A stretch of DNA of 64,000 nt, taken from NCBI GenBank assembly GCA_943737045.1, contig CALSFV010000004.1, forward strand, positions 1,003,501 through 1,067,500, written 5' to 3'. Source of the stretch: Parapristionchus giblindavisi. Taxonomy: Eukaryota; Nematoda; Chromadorea; Rhabditida; Diplogasteridae. Shown here one piece after another: positions 52,477 to 64,000 of this stretch (positions are counted from its first letter, which is position 1; each line of letters starts with the position of its first letter). Made by a program: the position numbers and the translations under genes. The notes beneath the pieces are model-generated. The model worked only from the letters and a program-made list of their open reading frames with translations, was not told the DNA's origin and searched no databases.

Positions 52477-55366
52477 TTATCTTGACCATATCAGAGTAAA
52501 AGCTACTTTTGTACTTCGTTCATTATAGCAGCAGTAAAAAGTTACAGATCGACATGAACTGAAGTTTATGTCATTCAGAATTTTTTCCTCTTTCACATAG
52601 TATATCACTGGATAAGTATCATTGACAATTTGACTTGTAACGAATTGTTTTGTACCAAAAACAGAGAGCACTGGAATATAAATTTGCATATTGGCCGTAC
52701 TGACCACTTTGAAATAGTTTATCTTATTCAGAATTTTTCGTTCTTTCATTTGGTATCTGACACGATAGGTATCATTTTCATTTTCATATTTCTCAAGTTA
52801 TCTTGACCATATCAGAGTAAAAGCTACTTTTGTACTTCATTCATTATAGCAGCAGTAAAATGTTACAGATCGAGATGAACTGAAGTTTGTGTCATTCAGA
52901 ATTTTTTTCCTCTTTCACATAGTATATCACTGGATAAGTATCATTGACAATTTGACTTGTAACGAATTGTTTTGTACCAAAAACAGAGAGCACTGGAATA
53001 TAAATTTGCATATTGGCCGTACTGACCACTTTGAAATAGTTTATCTTATTCAGAATTTTTCGTTCTTTCATTTGGTATCTGACACGATAGGTATCATTTT
53101 CATTTTCATATTTCTCAAGTTATCTTGACCATATCAGAGTAAAAGCTACTTTTGTACTTCGTTCATTATAGCAGCAGTAAAATGTTACAGATCGAGATGA
53201 ACTGAAGTTTGTGTCATTCAGAATTTTTTCCTCTTTCACATAGTATATCACTGGATAAGTATCATTGACAATTTGACTTGTAACGAATTGTTTTGTACCA
53301 AAAACAGAGAGCACTGGAATATAAATTTGCATATTGGCCGTACTGACCACTTTGAAATAGTTTATCTTATTCAGAATTCTTCGCTCTTTCATTTGGTATA
53401 TGACACGATAGGTATCATTTTCATTTTCATATTTCTCAAGTTATCTTGACCATATCAGAGTAAAAGCTACTTTTGTACTTCGTTCATTATAGCAGCAGTA
53501 AAAAGTTACAGATCGACATGAACTGAAGTTTATGTCATTCAGAATTTTTTCCTCTTTCACATAGTATATCACTCGATAAGTATCATTGACAATTTGACTT
53601 GTAACGAATTGTTTTGTACCAAAAACAGAGAGCACTGGAATATAAATTTGCATATTGGCCGTACTGACCACTTTGAAATAGTTTATCTTATTCAGAATTC
53701 TTCGCTCTTTCATTTGGTATCTGACACGATAGGTATCATTTTCATTTTCATATTTCTCAAGTTATCTTGACCATATCAGAGTAAAAGCTACTTTTGTACT
53801 TCGTTCATTATAGCAGCAGTAAAATGTTACAGATCGAGATGAACTGAAGTTTGTGTCATTCAGAATTTTTTCCTCTTTCACATAGTATATCACTGGATAA
53901 GTATCATTGACAATTTGACTTGTAACGAATTGTTTTGTACCAAAAACAGAGAGCACTGGAATATAAATTTGCATATTGGCCGTACTGACCACTTTGAAAT
54001 AGTTTATCTTATTCAGAATTCTTCGCTCTTTCATTTGGTATCTGACACGATAGGTATCATTTTCATTTTCATATTTCTCAAGTTATCTTGACCATATCAG
54101 AGTAAAAGCTACTTTTGTACTTCGTTCATTATAGCAGCAGTAAAATGTTACAGATCGAGATGAACTGAAGTTTGTGTCATTCAGAATTTTTTCCTCTTTC
54201 ACATAGTATATCACTGGATAAGTATCATTGACAATTTGACTTGTAACGAATTGTTTTGTACCAAAAACAGAGAGCACTGGAATATAAATTTGCATATTGG
54301 CCGTACTGACCACTTTGAAATAGTTTATCTTATTCAGAATTCTTCGCTCTTTCATTTGGTATCTGACACGATAGGTATCATTTTCATTTTCATATTTCTC
54401 AAGTTATCTTGACCATATCAGAGTAAAAGCTACTTTTGTACTTCGTTCATTATAGCAGCAGTAAAATGTTACAGATCGAGATGAACTGAAGTTTGTGTCA
54501 TTCAGAATTTTTTCCTCTTTCACATAGTATATCACTGGATAAGTATCATTGACAATTTGACTTGAAACGAATTGTTTTGTACCAAAAACAGAGAGCACTG
54601 GAATATAAATTTGCATATTGGCCGTACTGACCACTTTGAAATAGTTTATCTTATTCAGAATTCTTCGCTCTTTCATTTGGTATCTGACACGATAGGTATC
54701 ATTTTCATTTTCATATTTCTCAAGTTATCTTGACCATATCAGAGTAAAAGCTACTTTTGTACTTCGTTCATTATAGCAGCAGTAAAATGTTACAGATCGA
54801 GATGAACTGAAGTTTGTGTCATTCAGAATTTTTTCCTCTTTCACATAGTATATCACTGGATAAGTATCATTGACAATTTGACTTGAAACGAATTGTTTTG
54901 TACCAAAAACAGAGAGCACTGGAATATAAATTTGCATATTGGCCGTACTGACCACTTTGAAATAGTTTATTTTATTCAGAATTCTTCGCTCTTTCATTTG
55001 GTATATGACACAATAGGTATCATTTTCATTTTCATATTTCTCAAGTTATCTTGACCATATCAGCGTAAAAGCTACTTTTGTACTTCGTTCATTATAGCAG
55101 CAGTAAAAAGTTACAGATCACCATGAACTGAAGTTTGTGTCATTCAGAATTTTTTCCTCTTTCACATAGTATATCACTCGATAAGTATCATTGACAATTT
55201 GACTTGTAACGAATTGTTTTGTACCAAAAACAGAGAGCACTGGAATATAAATTTGCATATTGGCCGTACTGACCACTTTGAAATAGTTTATCTTATTCAG
55301 AATTCTTCGCTCTTTCATTTGGTATATGACACGATAGGTTTCATTTTCATTTTCATATTTCTCAAG
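52477..55366. repeat. Nine-monomer HOR beginning u-v-w-x (2890 bp)
   Basis: u (52477), v (52798, extra T), w (53120) and x (53441) are followed by two actggataag monomers, two with cttgaaacgaattg, and a q monomer (55046) with cagatcaccatg. The next u starts at 55367. A q monomer also precedes the first u (52156). Confidence 0.86.
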
Positions 55367-56972
55367 TTATCTTGACCATATCAGAGTAAAAGCTACTTTT
55401 GTACTTCGTTCATTATAGCAGCAGTAAAAAGTTACAGATCGACATGAACTGAAGTTTATGTCATTCAGAATTTTTTCCTCTTTCACATAGTATATCACTG
55501 GATAAGTATCATTGACAATTTGACTTGTAACGAATTGTTTTGTACCAAAAACAGAGAGCACTGGAATATAAATTTGCATATTGGCCGTACTGACCACTTT
55601 GAAATAGTTTATCTTATTCAGAATTTTTCGTTCTTTCATTTGGTATCTGACACGATAGGTATCATTTTCATTTTCATATTTCTCAAGTTATCTTGACCAT
55701 ATCAGAGTAAAAGCTACTTTTGTACTTCATTCATTATAGCAGCAGTAAAATGTTACAGATCGAGATGAACTGAAGTTTGTGTCATTCAGAATTTTTTTCC
55801 TCTTTCACATAGTATATCACTGGATAAGTATCATTGACAATTTGACTTGTAACGAATTGTTTTGTACCAAAAACAGAGAGCACTGGAATATAAATTTGCA
55901 TATTGGCCGTACTGACCACTTTGAAATAGTTTATCTTATTCAGAATTTTTCGTTCTTTCATTTGGTATCTGACACGATAGGTATCATTTTCATTTTCATA
56001 TTTCTCAAGTTATCTTGACCATATCAGAGTAAAAGCTACTTTTGTACTTCGTTCATTATAGCAGCAGTAAAATGTTACAGATCGAGATGAACTGAAGTTT
56101 GTGTCATTCAGAATTTTTTCCTCTTTCACATAGTATATCACTGGATAAGTATCATTGACAATTTGACTTGTAACGAATTGTTTTGTACCAAAAACAGAGA
56201 GCACTGGAATATAAATTTGCATATTGGCCGTACTGACCACTTTGAAATAGTTTATCTTATTCAGAATTCTTCGCTCTTTCATTTGGTATATGACACGATA
56301 GGTATCATTTTCATTTTCATATTTCTCAAGTTATCTTGACCATATCAGAGTAAAAGCTACTTTTGTACTTCGTTCATTATAGCAGCAGTAAAAAGTTACA
56401 GATCGACATGAACTGAAGTTTATGTCATTCAGAATTTTTTCCTCTTTCACATAGTATATCACTCGATAAGTATCATTGACAATTTGACTTGTAACGAATT
56501 GTTTTGTACCAAAAACAGAGAGCACTGGAATATAAATTTGCATATTGGCCGTACTGACCACTTTGAAATAGTTTATTTTATTCAGAATTCTTCGCTCTTT
56601 CATTTGGTATATGACACGATAGGTATCATTTTCATTTTCATATTTCTCAAGTTATCTTGACCATATCAGAGTAAAAGCTACTTTTGTACTTCGTTCATTA
56701 TAGCAGCAGTAAAAAGTTACAGATCGACATGAACTGAAGTTTATGTCATTCAGAATTTTTTCCTCTTTCACATAGTATATCACTCGATAAGTATCATTGA
56801 CAATTTGACTTGTAACGAATTGTTTTGTACCAAAAACAGAGAGCACTGGAATATAAATTTGCATATTGGCCGTACTGACCACTTTGAAATAGTTTATTTT
56901 ATTCAGAATTCTTCGCTCTTTCATTTGGTATATGACACAATAGGTATCATTTTAATTTTCATATTTCTCAAG
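55367..56972. repeat. Second u-v-w-x block with duplicated x
   Basis: u (55367), v (55688, again with the extra T), w (56010) and x (56331), then a second nearly identical x monomer (56652). The duplicated x has tttattttattc and the end gacacaatagg with attttaatttt, which leads into the 47.0-kb-like segment. Confidence 0.86.
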
Positions 56973-58577
56973 TTATCTTGACCATATCAGCGTAAAAGCT
57001 ACTTTTGTACTTCGTTCATTATAGCAGCAGTAAAAAGTTACAGATCGACATGAACTGAAGTTTGTGTCATTCAGAATTTTTCCCTCTTTCACATAGTATA
57101 TCACTCGATAAGTATCATTGACAATTTGACTTGTAACGAATTGTTTTGTACCAAAAACAGAGAGCACTGGAATATAAATTTGCATATTGGCCGTACTGAC
57201 CACTTTGAAATAGTTTATCTTATTCAGAATTTTTCGCTCTTTCATTTGGTATCTGACACGATAGGTATCATTTTCATTTTCATATTTCTCAAGTTATCTT
57301 GACCATATCAGAGTAAAAGCTACTTTTGTACTTCGTTCATTATAGCAGCAGTAAAATGTTACAGATCGAGATGAACTGAAGTTTGTGTCATTCAGAATTT
57401 TTTCCTCTTTCACATAGTATATCACTGGATAAGTATCATTGACAATTTGACTTGTAACGAATTGTTTTGTACCAAAAACAGAGAGCACTGGAATATAAAT
57501 TTGCATATTGGCCGTACTGACCACTTTGAAATAGTTTATCTTATTCAGAATTCTTCGCTCTTTCATTTGGTATATGACACGATAGGTATCATTTTCATTT
57601 TCATATTTCTCAAGTTATCTTGACCATATCAGCGTAAAAGCTACTTTTGTACTTCGTTCATTATAGCAGCAGTAAAAAGTTACAGATCGACATGAACTGA
57701 AGTTTGTGTCATTCAGAATTTTTTCCTCTTTCACATAGTATATCACCCGATAAGTATCATTGACAATTTGACTTGTAACGAATTGTTTTGTACCAAAAAC
57801 AGAGAGCACTGGAATATAAATTTGCATATTGGCCGTACTGACCACTTTGAAATAGTTTATCTTATTCAGAATTTTTCGCTCTTTCATTTGGTATCTGACA
57901 CGATAGGTATCATTTTCATTTTCATATTTCTCAAGTTATCTTGACCATATCAGAGTAAAAGCTACTTTTGTACTTCGTTCATTATAGCAGCAGTAAAATG
58001 TTACAGATCGAGATGAACTGAAGTTTGTGTCATTCAGAATTTTTTCCTCTTTCACATAGTATATCACTGGATAAGTATCATTGACAATTTGACTTGTAAC
58101 GAATTGTTTTGTACCAAAAACAGAGAGCACTGGAATATAAATTTGCATATTGGCCGTACTGACCACTTTGAAATAGTTTATCTTATTCAGAATTTTTCGC
58201 TCTTTCATTTGGTATCTGACACGATAGGTATCATTTTCATTTTCATATTTCTCAAGTTATCTTGACCATATCAGAGTAAAAGCTACTTTTGTACTTCGTT
58301 CATTATAGCAGCAGTAAAATGTTACAGATCGAGATGAACTGAAGTTTGTGTCATTCAGAATTTTTTCCTCTTTCACATAGTATATCACTGGATAAGTATC
58401 ATTGACAATTTGACTTGTAACGAATTGTTTTGTACCAAAAACAGAGAGCACTGGAATATAAATTTGCATATTGGCCGTACTGACCACTTTGAAATAGTTT
58501 ATCTTATTCAGAATTCTTCGCTCTTTCATTTGCTATATGACACGATAGGTATCATTTTCATTTTCATATTTCTCAAG
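56973..58577. repeat. Five-monomer segment, distal copy
   Basis: It has the same order of rare markers as 47020-48624: tttttccctc, tatcacccgataag and ctttcatttgctat. This is a displaced copy of a multi-monomer block rather than independent mutation. Confidence 0.9.
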
Positions 58578-61145
58578 TTATCTTGACCATATCAGCGTAA
58601 AAGCTACTTTTGTACTTCGTTCATTATAGCAGCAGTAAAAAGTTACAGATCGACATGAACTGAAGTTTGTGTCATTCAGAATTTTTTCCTCTTTCACATA
58701 GTATATCACTCGATAAGTATCATTGACAATTTGACTTGTAACGAATTGTTTTGTACCAAAAACAGAGAGCACTGGAATATAAATTTGCATATTGGCCGTA
58801 CTGACCACTTTGAAATAGTTTATCTTATTCAGAATTCTTCGCTCTTTCATTTGGTATCTGACACGATAGGTATCATTTTCATTTTCATATTTCTCAAGTT
58901 ATCTTGACCATATCAGAGTAAAAGCTACTTTTGTACTTCGTTCATTATAGCAGCAGTAAAATGTTACAGATCGAGATGAACTGAAGTTTGTGTCATTCAG
59001 AATTTTTTCCTCTTTCACATAGTATATCACTGGATAAGTATCATTGACAATTTGACTTGAAACGAATTGTTTTGTACCAAAAACAGAGAGCACTGGAATA
59101 TAAATTTGCATATTGGCCGTACTGACCACTTTGAAATAGTTTATTTTATTCAGAATTCTTCGCTCTTTCATTTGGTATATGACACAATAGGTATCATTTT
59201 CATTTTCATATTTCTCAAGTTATCTTGACCATATCAGCGTAAAAGCTACTTTTGTACTTCGTTCATTATAGCAGCAGTAAAAAGTTACAGATCACCATGA
59301 ACTGAAGTTTGTGTCATTCAGAATTTTTTCCTCTTTCACATAGTATATCACTCGATAAGTATCATTGACAAATTGACTTGTAACGAATTGTTTTGTACCA
59401 AAAACAGAGAGCACTGGAATATAAATTTGCATATTGGCCGTACTGACCACTTTGAAATAGTTTATCTTATTCAGAATTCTTCGCTCTTTCATTTGGTATA
59501 TGACACGATAGGTATCATTTTCATTTTCATATTTCTCAAGTTATCTTGACCATATTAGCGTAAAAGCTACTTTTGTACTTCGTTCATTATAGCAGCAGTA
59601 AAAAGTTACAGATCGAGATGAACTGAAGTTTGTGTCATTCAGAATTTTTTCCTCTTTCACATAGTATATCACTGGATAAGTATCATTGACAAATTGACTT
59701 GTAACGAATTGTTTTGTACCAAAAACAGAGAGCACTGGAATATAAATTTGCATATTGGCCGTACTGACCACTTTGAAATAGTTTATCTTATTCAGAATTC
59801 TTCGCTCTTTCATTTGCTATATGACACGATAGGTATCATTTTCATTTTCATATTTCTCAAGTTATCTTGACCATATCAGCGTAAAAGCTACTTTTGTACT
59901 TCGTTCATTATAGCAGCAGTAAAAAGTTACAGATCGACATGAACTGAAGTTTGTGTCATTCAGAATTTTTTCCTCTTTCACATAGTATATCACTGGATAA
60001 GTATCATTGACAATTTGACTTGTAACGAATTGTTTTGTACCAAAAACAGAGAGCACTGGAATATAAATTTGCATATTGGCCGTACTGACCACTTTGAAAT
60101 AGTTTATCTTATTCAGAATTCTTCGCTCTTTCATTTGGTATATGACACGATAGGTATCATTTTCATTTTCATATTTCTCAAGTTATCTTGACCATATCAG
60201 AGTAAAAGCTACTTTTGTACTTCGTTCATTATAGCAGCAGTAAAAAGTTACAGATCGAGATGAACTGAAGTTTGTGTCATTCAGAATTTTTTCCTCTTTC
60301 ACATAGTATATCACTGGATAAGTATCATTGACAAATTGACTTGTAACGAATTGTTTTGTACCAAAAACAGAGAGCACTGGAATATAAATTTGCATATTGG
60401 CCGTACTGACCACTTTGAAATAGTTTATCTTATTCAGAATTCTTCGCTCTTTCATTTGCTATATGACACGATAGGTATCATTTTCATTTTCATATTTCTC
60501 AAGTTATCTTGACCATATCAGCGTAAAAGCTACTTTTGTACTTCGTTCATTATAGCAGCAGTAAAAAGTTACAGATCGACATGAACTGAAGTTTGTGTCA
60601 TTCAGAATTTTTTCCTCTTTCACATAGTATATCACTGGATAAGTATCATTGACAATTTGACTTGTAACGAATTGTTTTGTACCAAAAACAGAGAGCACTG
60701 GAATATAAATTTGCATATTGGCCGTACTGACCACTTTGAAATAGTTTATCTTATTCAGAATTCTTCGCTCTTTCATTTGGTATATGACACGATAGGTATC
60801 ATTTTCATTTTCATATTTCTCAAGTTATCTTGACCATATCAGAGTAAAAGCTACTTTTGTACTTCGTTCATTATAGCAGCAGTAAAAAGTTACAGATCGA
60901 CATGAACTGAAGTTTATGTCATTCAGAATTTTTTCCTCTTTCACATAGTATATCACTCGATAAGTATCATTGACAATTTGACTTGTAACGAATTGTTTTG
61001 TACCAAAAACAGAGAGCACTGGAATATAAATTTGCATATTGGCCGTACTGACCACTTTGAAATAGTTTATTTTATTCAGAATTCTTCGCTCTTTCATTTG
61101 GTATATGACACAATAGGTATCATTTTCATTTTCATATTTCTCAAG

Positions 61146-63071
61146 TTATCTTGACCATATCAGAGTAAAAGCTACTTTTGTACTTCATTCATTATAGCAG
61201 CAGTAAAATGTTACAGATCGAGATGAACTGAAGTTTGTGTCATTCAGAATTTTTTCCTCTTTCACATAGTATATCACTCGATAAGTATCATTGACAATTT
61301 GACTTGTAACGAATTGTTTTGTACCAAAAACAGAGAGCACTGGAATATAAATTTGCATATTGGCCGTACTGACCACTTTGAAATAGTTTATCTTATTCAG
61401 AATTTTTCGCTCTTTCATTTGGTATCTGACACGATAGGTATCATTTTCATTTTCATATTTCTCAAGTTATCTTGACCATATCAGAGTAAAAGCTACTTTT
61501 GTACTTCGTTCATTATAGCAGCAGTAAAATGTTACAGATCGACATGAACTGAAGTTTGTGTCATTCAGAATTTTTTCCTCTTTCACATAGTATATCACTG
61601 GATAAGTATCATTGACAATTTGACTTGTAACGAATTGTTTTGTACCAAAAACAGAGAGCACTGGAATATAAATTTGCATATTGGCCGTACTGACCACTTT
61701 GAAATAGTTTATCTTATTCAGAATTCTTCGCTCTTTCATTTGGTATATGACACGATAGGTATCATTTTCATTTTCATATTTCTCAAGTTATCTTGACCAT
61801 ATCAGAGTAAAAGCTACTTTTGTACTTCGTTCATTATAGCAGCAGTAAAAAGTTACAGATCGACATGAACTGAAGTTTATGTCATTCAGAATTTTTTCCT
61901 CTTTCACATAGTATATCACTGGATAAGTATCATTGACAATTTGACTTGTAACGAATTGTTTTGTACCAAAAACAGAGAGCACTGGAATATAAATTTGCAT
62001 ATTGGCCGTACTGACCACTTTGAAATAGTTTATCTTATTCAGAATTTTTCGTTCTTTCATTTGGTATCTGACACGATAGGTATCATTTTCATTTTCATAT
62101 TTCTCAAGTTATCTTGACCATATCAGAGTAAAAGCTACTTTTGTACTTCGTTCATTATAGCAGCAGTAAAATGTTACAGATCGAGATGAACTGAAGTTTG
62201 TGTCATTCAGAATTTTTTCCTCTTTCACATAGTATATCACTGGATAAGTATCATTGATAATTTGACTTGTAACGAATTGTTTTGTACCAAAAACAGAGAG
62301 CACTGGAATATAAATTTGCATATTGGCCGTACTGACCACTTTGAAATAGTTTATCTTATTCAGAATTCTTCGCTCTTTCATTTGGTATATGACACGATAG
62401 GTATCATTTTCATTTTCATATTTCTCAAGTTATCTTGACCATATCAGAGTAAAAGCTACTTTTGTACTTCGTTCATTATAGCAGCAGTAAAAAGTTACAG
62501 ATCGACATGAACTGAAGTTTATGTCATTCAGAATTTTTTCCTCTTTCACATAGTATATCACTCGATAAGTATCATTGACAATTTGACTTGTAACGAATTG
62601 TTTTGTGCCAAAAACAGAGAGCACTGGAATATAAATTTGCATATTGGCCGTACTGACCACTTTGAAATAGTTTATCTTATTCAGAATTCTTCGCTCTTTC
62701 ATTTGGTATATGACACGATAGGTATCATTTTCATTTTCATATTTCTCAAGTTATCTTGACCATATCAGAGTAAAAGCTACTTTTGTACTTCATTCATTAT
62801 ATCAGCAGTAAAATGTTACAGATCGAGATGAACTGAAGTTTGTGTCATTCAGAATTTTTTCCTCTTTCACATAGTATATCACTGGATAAGTATCATTGAC
62901 AATTTGACTTGTAACGAATTGTTTTGTACCAAAAACAGAGAGCACTGGAATATAAATTTGCATATTGGCCGTACTGACCACTTTGAAATAGTTTCTCTTA
63001 TTCAGAATTCTTCGCTCTTTCATTTGGTATATGACACGATAGGTATCATTTTAATTTTCATATTTCTCAAG
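61146..63071. repeat. Block s-t'-u-w-x-y, distal copy with v missing
   Basis: s (61146), t' (61467), u (61788), w (62109, private cattgataatt), x (62430, private gttttgtgcc) and y (62751). It matches 43167-45414 without monomer v. The displacement of s is 17979 bp, 56 monomers plus three one-base insertions. A further y follows at 63393. Confidence 0.85.
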
Positions 63072-63713
63072 TTATCTTGACCATATCAGCGTAAAAGCTA
63101 CTTTTGTACTTCGTTCATTATAGCAGCAGTAAAAAGTTACAGATCGACATGAACTGAAGTTTATGTCATTCAGAATTTTTTCCTCTTTCACATAGTATAT
63201 CACTCGATAAGTATCATTGACAATTTGACTTGTAACGAATTGTTTTGTACCAAAAACAGAGAGCACTGGAATATAAATTTGCATATTGGCCGTACTGACC
63301 ACTTTGAAATAGTTTATTTTATTCAGAATTCTTCGCTCTTTCATTTGGTATATGACACAATAGGTATCATTTTCATTTTCATATTTCTCAAGTTATCTTG
63401 ACCATATCAGAGTAAAAGCTACTTTTGTACTTCATTCATTATATCAGCAGTAAAATGTTACAGATCGAGATGAACTGAAGTTTGTGTCATTCAGAATTTT
63501 TTCCTCTTTCACATAGTATATCACTGGATAAGTATCATTGACAATTTGACTTGTAACGAATTGTTTTGTACCAAAAACAGAGAGCACTGGAATATAAATT
63601 TGCATATTGGCCGTACTGACCACTTTGAAATAGTTTCTCTTATTCAGAATTCTTCGCTCTTTCATTTGGTATATGACACGATAGGTATCATTTTAATTTT
63701 CATATTTCTCAAG

Positions 63714-64000
63714 TTATCTTGACCATATCAGCGTAAAAGCTACTTTTGTACTTCGTTCATTATAGCAGCAGTAAAAAGTTACAGATCGACATGAACTGAA
63801 GTTTGTGTCATTCAGAATTTTTTCCTCTTTCACATAGTATATCACTCGATAAGTATCATTGACAATTTGACTTGTAACGAATTGTTTTGTACCAAAAACA
63901 GAGAGCACTGGAATATAAATTTGCATATTGGCCGTACTGACCACTTTGAAATAGTTTATCTTATTCAGAATTTTTCGCTCTTTCATTTGGTATCTGACAC
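63714..64000. repeat. Partial satellite monomer at the window end
   Basis: It holds 287 bp of a normal monomer with cagcgtaaaag and gtatctgac. The array clearly continues past the window, so its right edge and true size are unknown. Confidence 0.97.

Larger units (their letters stand above)
17485..64000. repeat. Satellite array, segment 3, running off the window end
   Basis: This is about 46.5 kb of uninterrupted satellite in one orientation. Net indels are few: 322-bp ttaacc monomers only between 18116 and 24868, 320-bp monomers at 27758, 28399 and 30966, a 325-bp monomer at 36743, and 322-bp monomers at 44130, 52798 and 55688. From about 24.9 kb onward gtactgacc and gacacgatagg or gacacaatagg dominate, and gtatctgac appears from 25.46 kb. 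The last monomer (63714-64000) is cut by the window. No gene or mobile element is seen. Confidence 0.97.

Noticed and set aside
2077..56018. Plus-strand frames of 63-79 codons
   Set aside because: They recur at the same phase of the satellite and appear or vanish with single-base indels or stop changes. They overlap the minus-strand frame and have no independent support.
319..63986. Tandem 'genes' of about 90 codons on the minus strand
   Set aside because: They are one repeat read in one frame. Subfamily variants are mostly amino-acid-changing, several monomers gain in-frame stops (caatttaactt at about 7550 and in all four monomers from 16389 to 17794) or lose the start, and no promoter, splice or polyadenylation context is visible.
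209..64000. CRISPR array
   Set aside because: The repeat is a contiguous 321-bp tandem unit with no alternation of short conserved repeats and unique spacers, and no cas-like genes are present. The context is eukaryotic.
209..64000. CENP-B box or another known satellite-binding motif
   Set aside because: The monomer has a ttcg followed by a partial resemblance only. The essential spaced CGGG part is absent.

Overview
The whole window is eukaryotic repeat DNA: an AT-rich satellite array (about 32% G+C, counted by hand on one consensus monomer) entered from its left edge. I see no protein-coding gene and no intact RNA gene. The 321-bp tandem monomer, a tRNA-derived module inside an inverted-repeat transposon, and an A-rich non-LTR retrotransposon tail point to an animal genome. 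An arthropod or other invertebrate is plausible, but nothing here fixes the species.

Layout. Positions 1-208 are non-satellite flank of mixed composition, ending in three copies of a 19-bp purine-rich minisatellite and a short A tract. The satellite starts at 209, in the middle of a monomer, and runs to the window end. From 319 to 63713 the spacing accounts exactly for 196 complete head-to-tail monomers: 174 of 321 bp, fifteen of 322 bp sharing one inserted base, three others of 322 bp sharing one extra T, three of 320 bp and one of 325 bp. Partial monomers close both ends. Two mobile elements interrupt the array. One is a 333-bp element (4680-5012) with terminal inverted repeats, a 5-bp target duplication and an internal tRNA-like Pol III promoter module. 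The other is a 116-bp 5'-truncated retroelement tail (17369-17484) with a 6-bp target duplication. Both lie in the left quarter.

Organisation. The monomer is itself an old fused dimer: its two halves still align, with shared landmarks 153 and 168 bp apart. Monomers fall into diagnostic variants that form successive higher-order repeat (HOR) domains. There are 3-mer and 7-mer blocks at 1.3-6.8 kb, a four-copy single-monomer expansion at 8.0-9.3 kb, 3-mer and 9-mer blocks at 10.3-14.1 kb, and a clear A-B-C-D four-mer HOR with 3-mer and 5-mer derivatives at 17.8-24.9 kb. Further right are 4- and 7-mer blocks at 28.7-37.1 kb, a 7-, 6- and 5-mer series at 38.0-43.8 kb, and nested 9-mers with copies displaced by about 10 and 18 kb at 43-64 kb. 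Diagnostic bases switch along the array, so left and right are different subfamilies with chimeric monomers at some boundaries.

The many 90-residue minus-strand open frames follow from a monomer length divisible by three with one stop per repeat. I do not call them genes, because the variants that distinguish subfamilies mostly change amino acids and one block carries an in-frame stop in consecutive copies. The most notable features are the dimeric origin of the monomer, the HOR structure with whole-monomer gains and losses, and the inverted-repeat element carrying a tRNA-like core.
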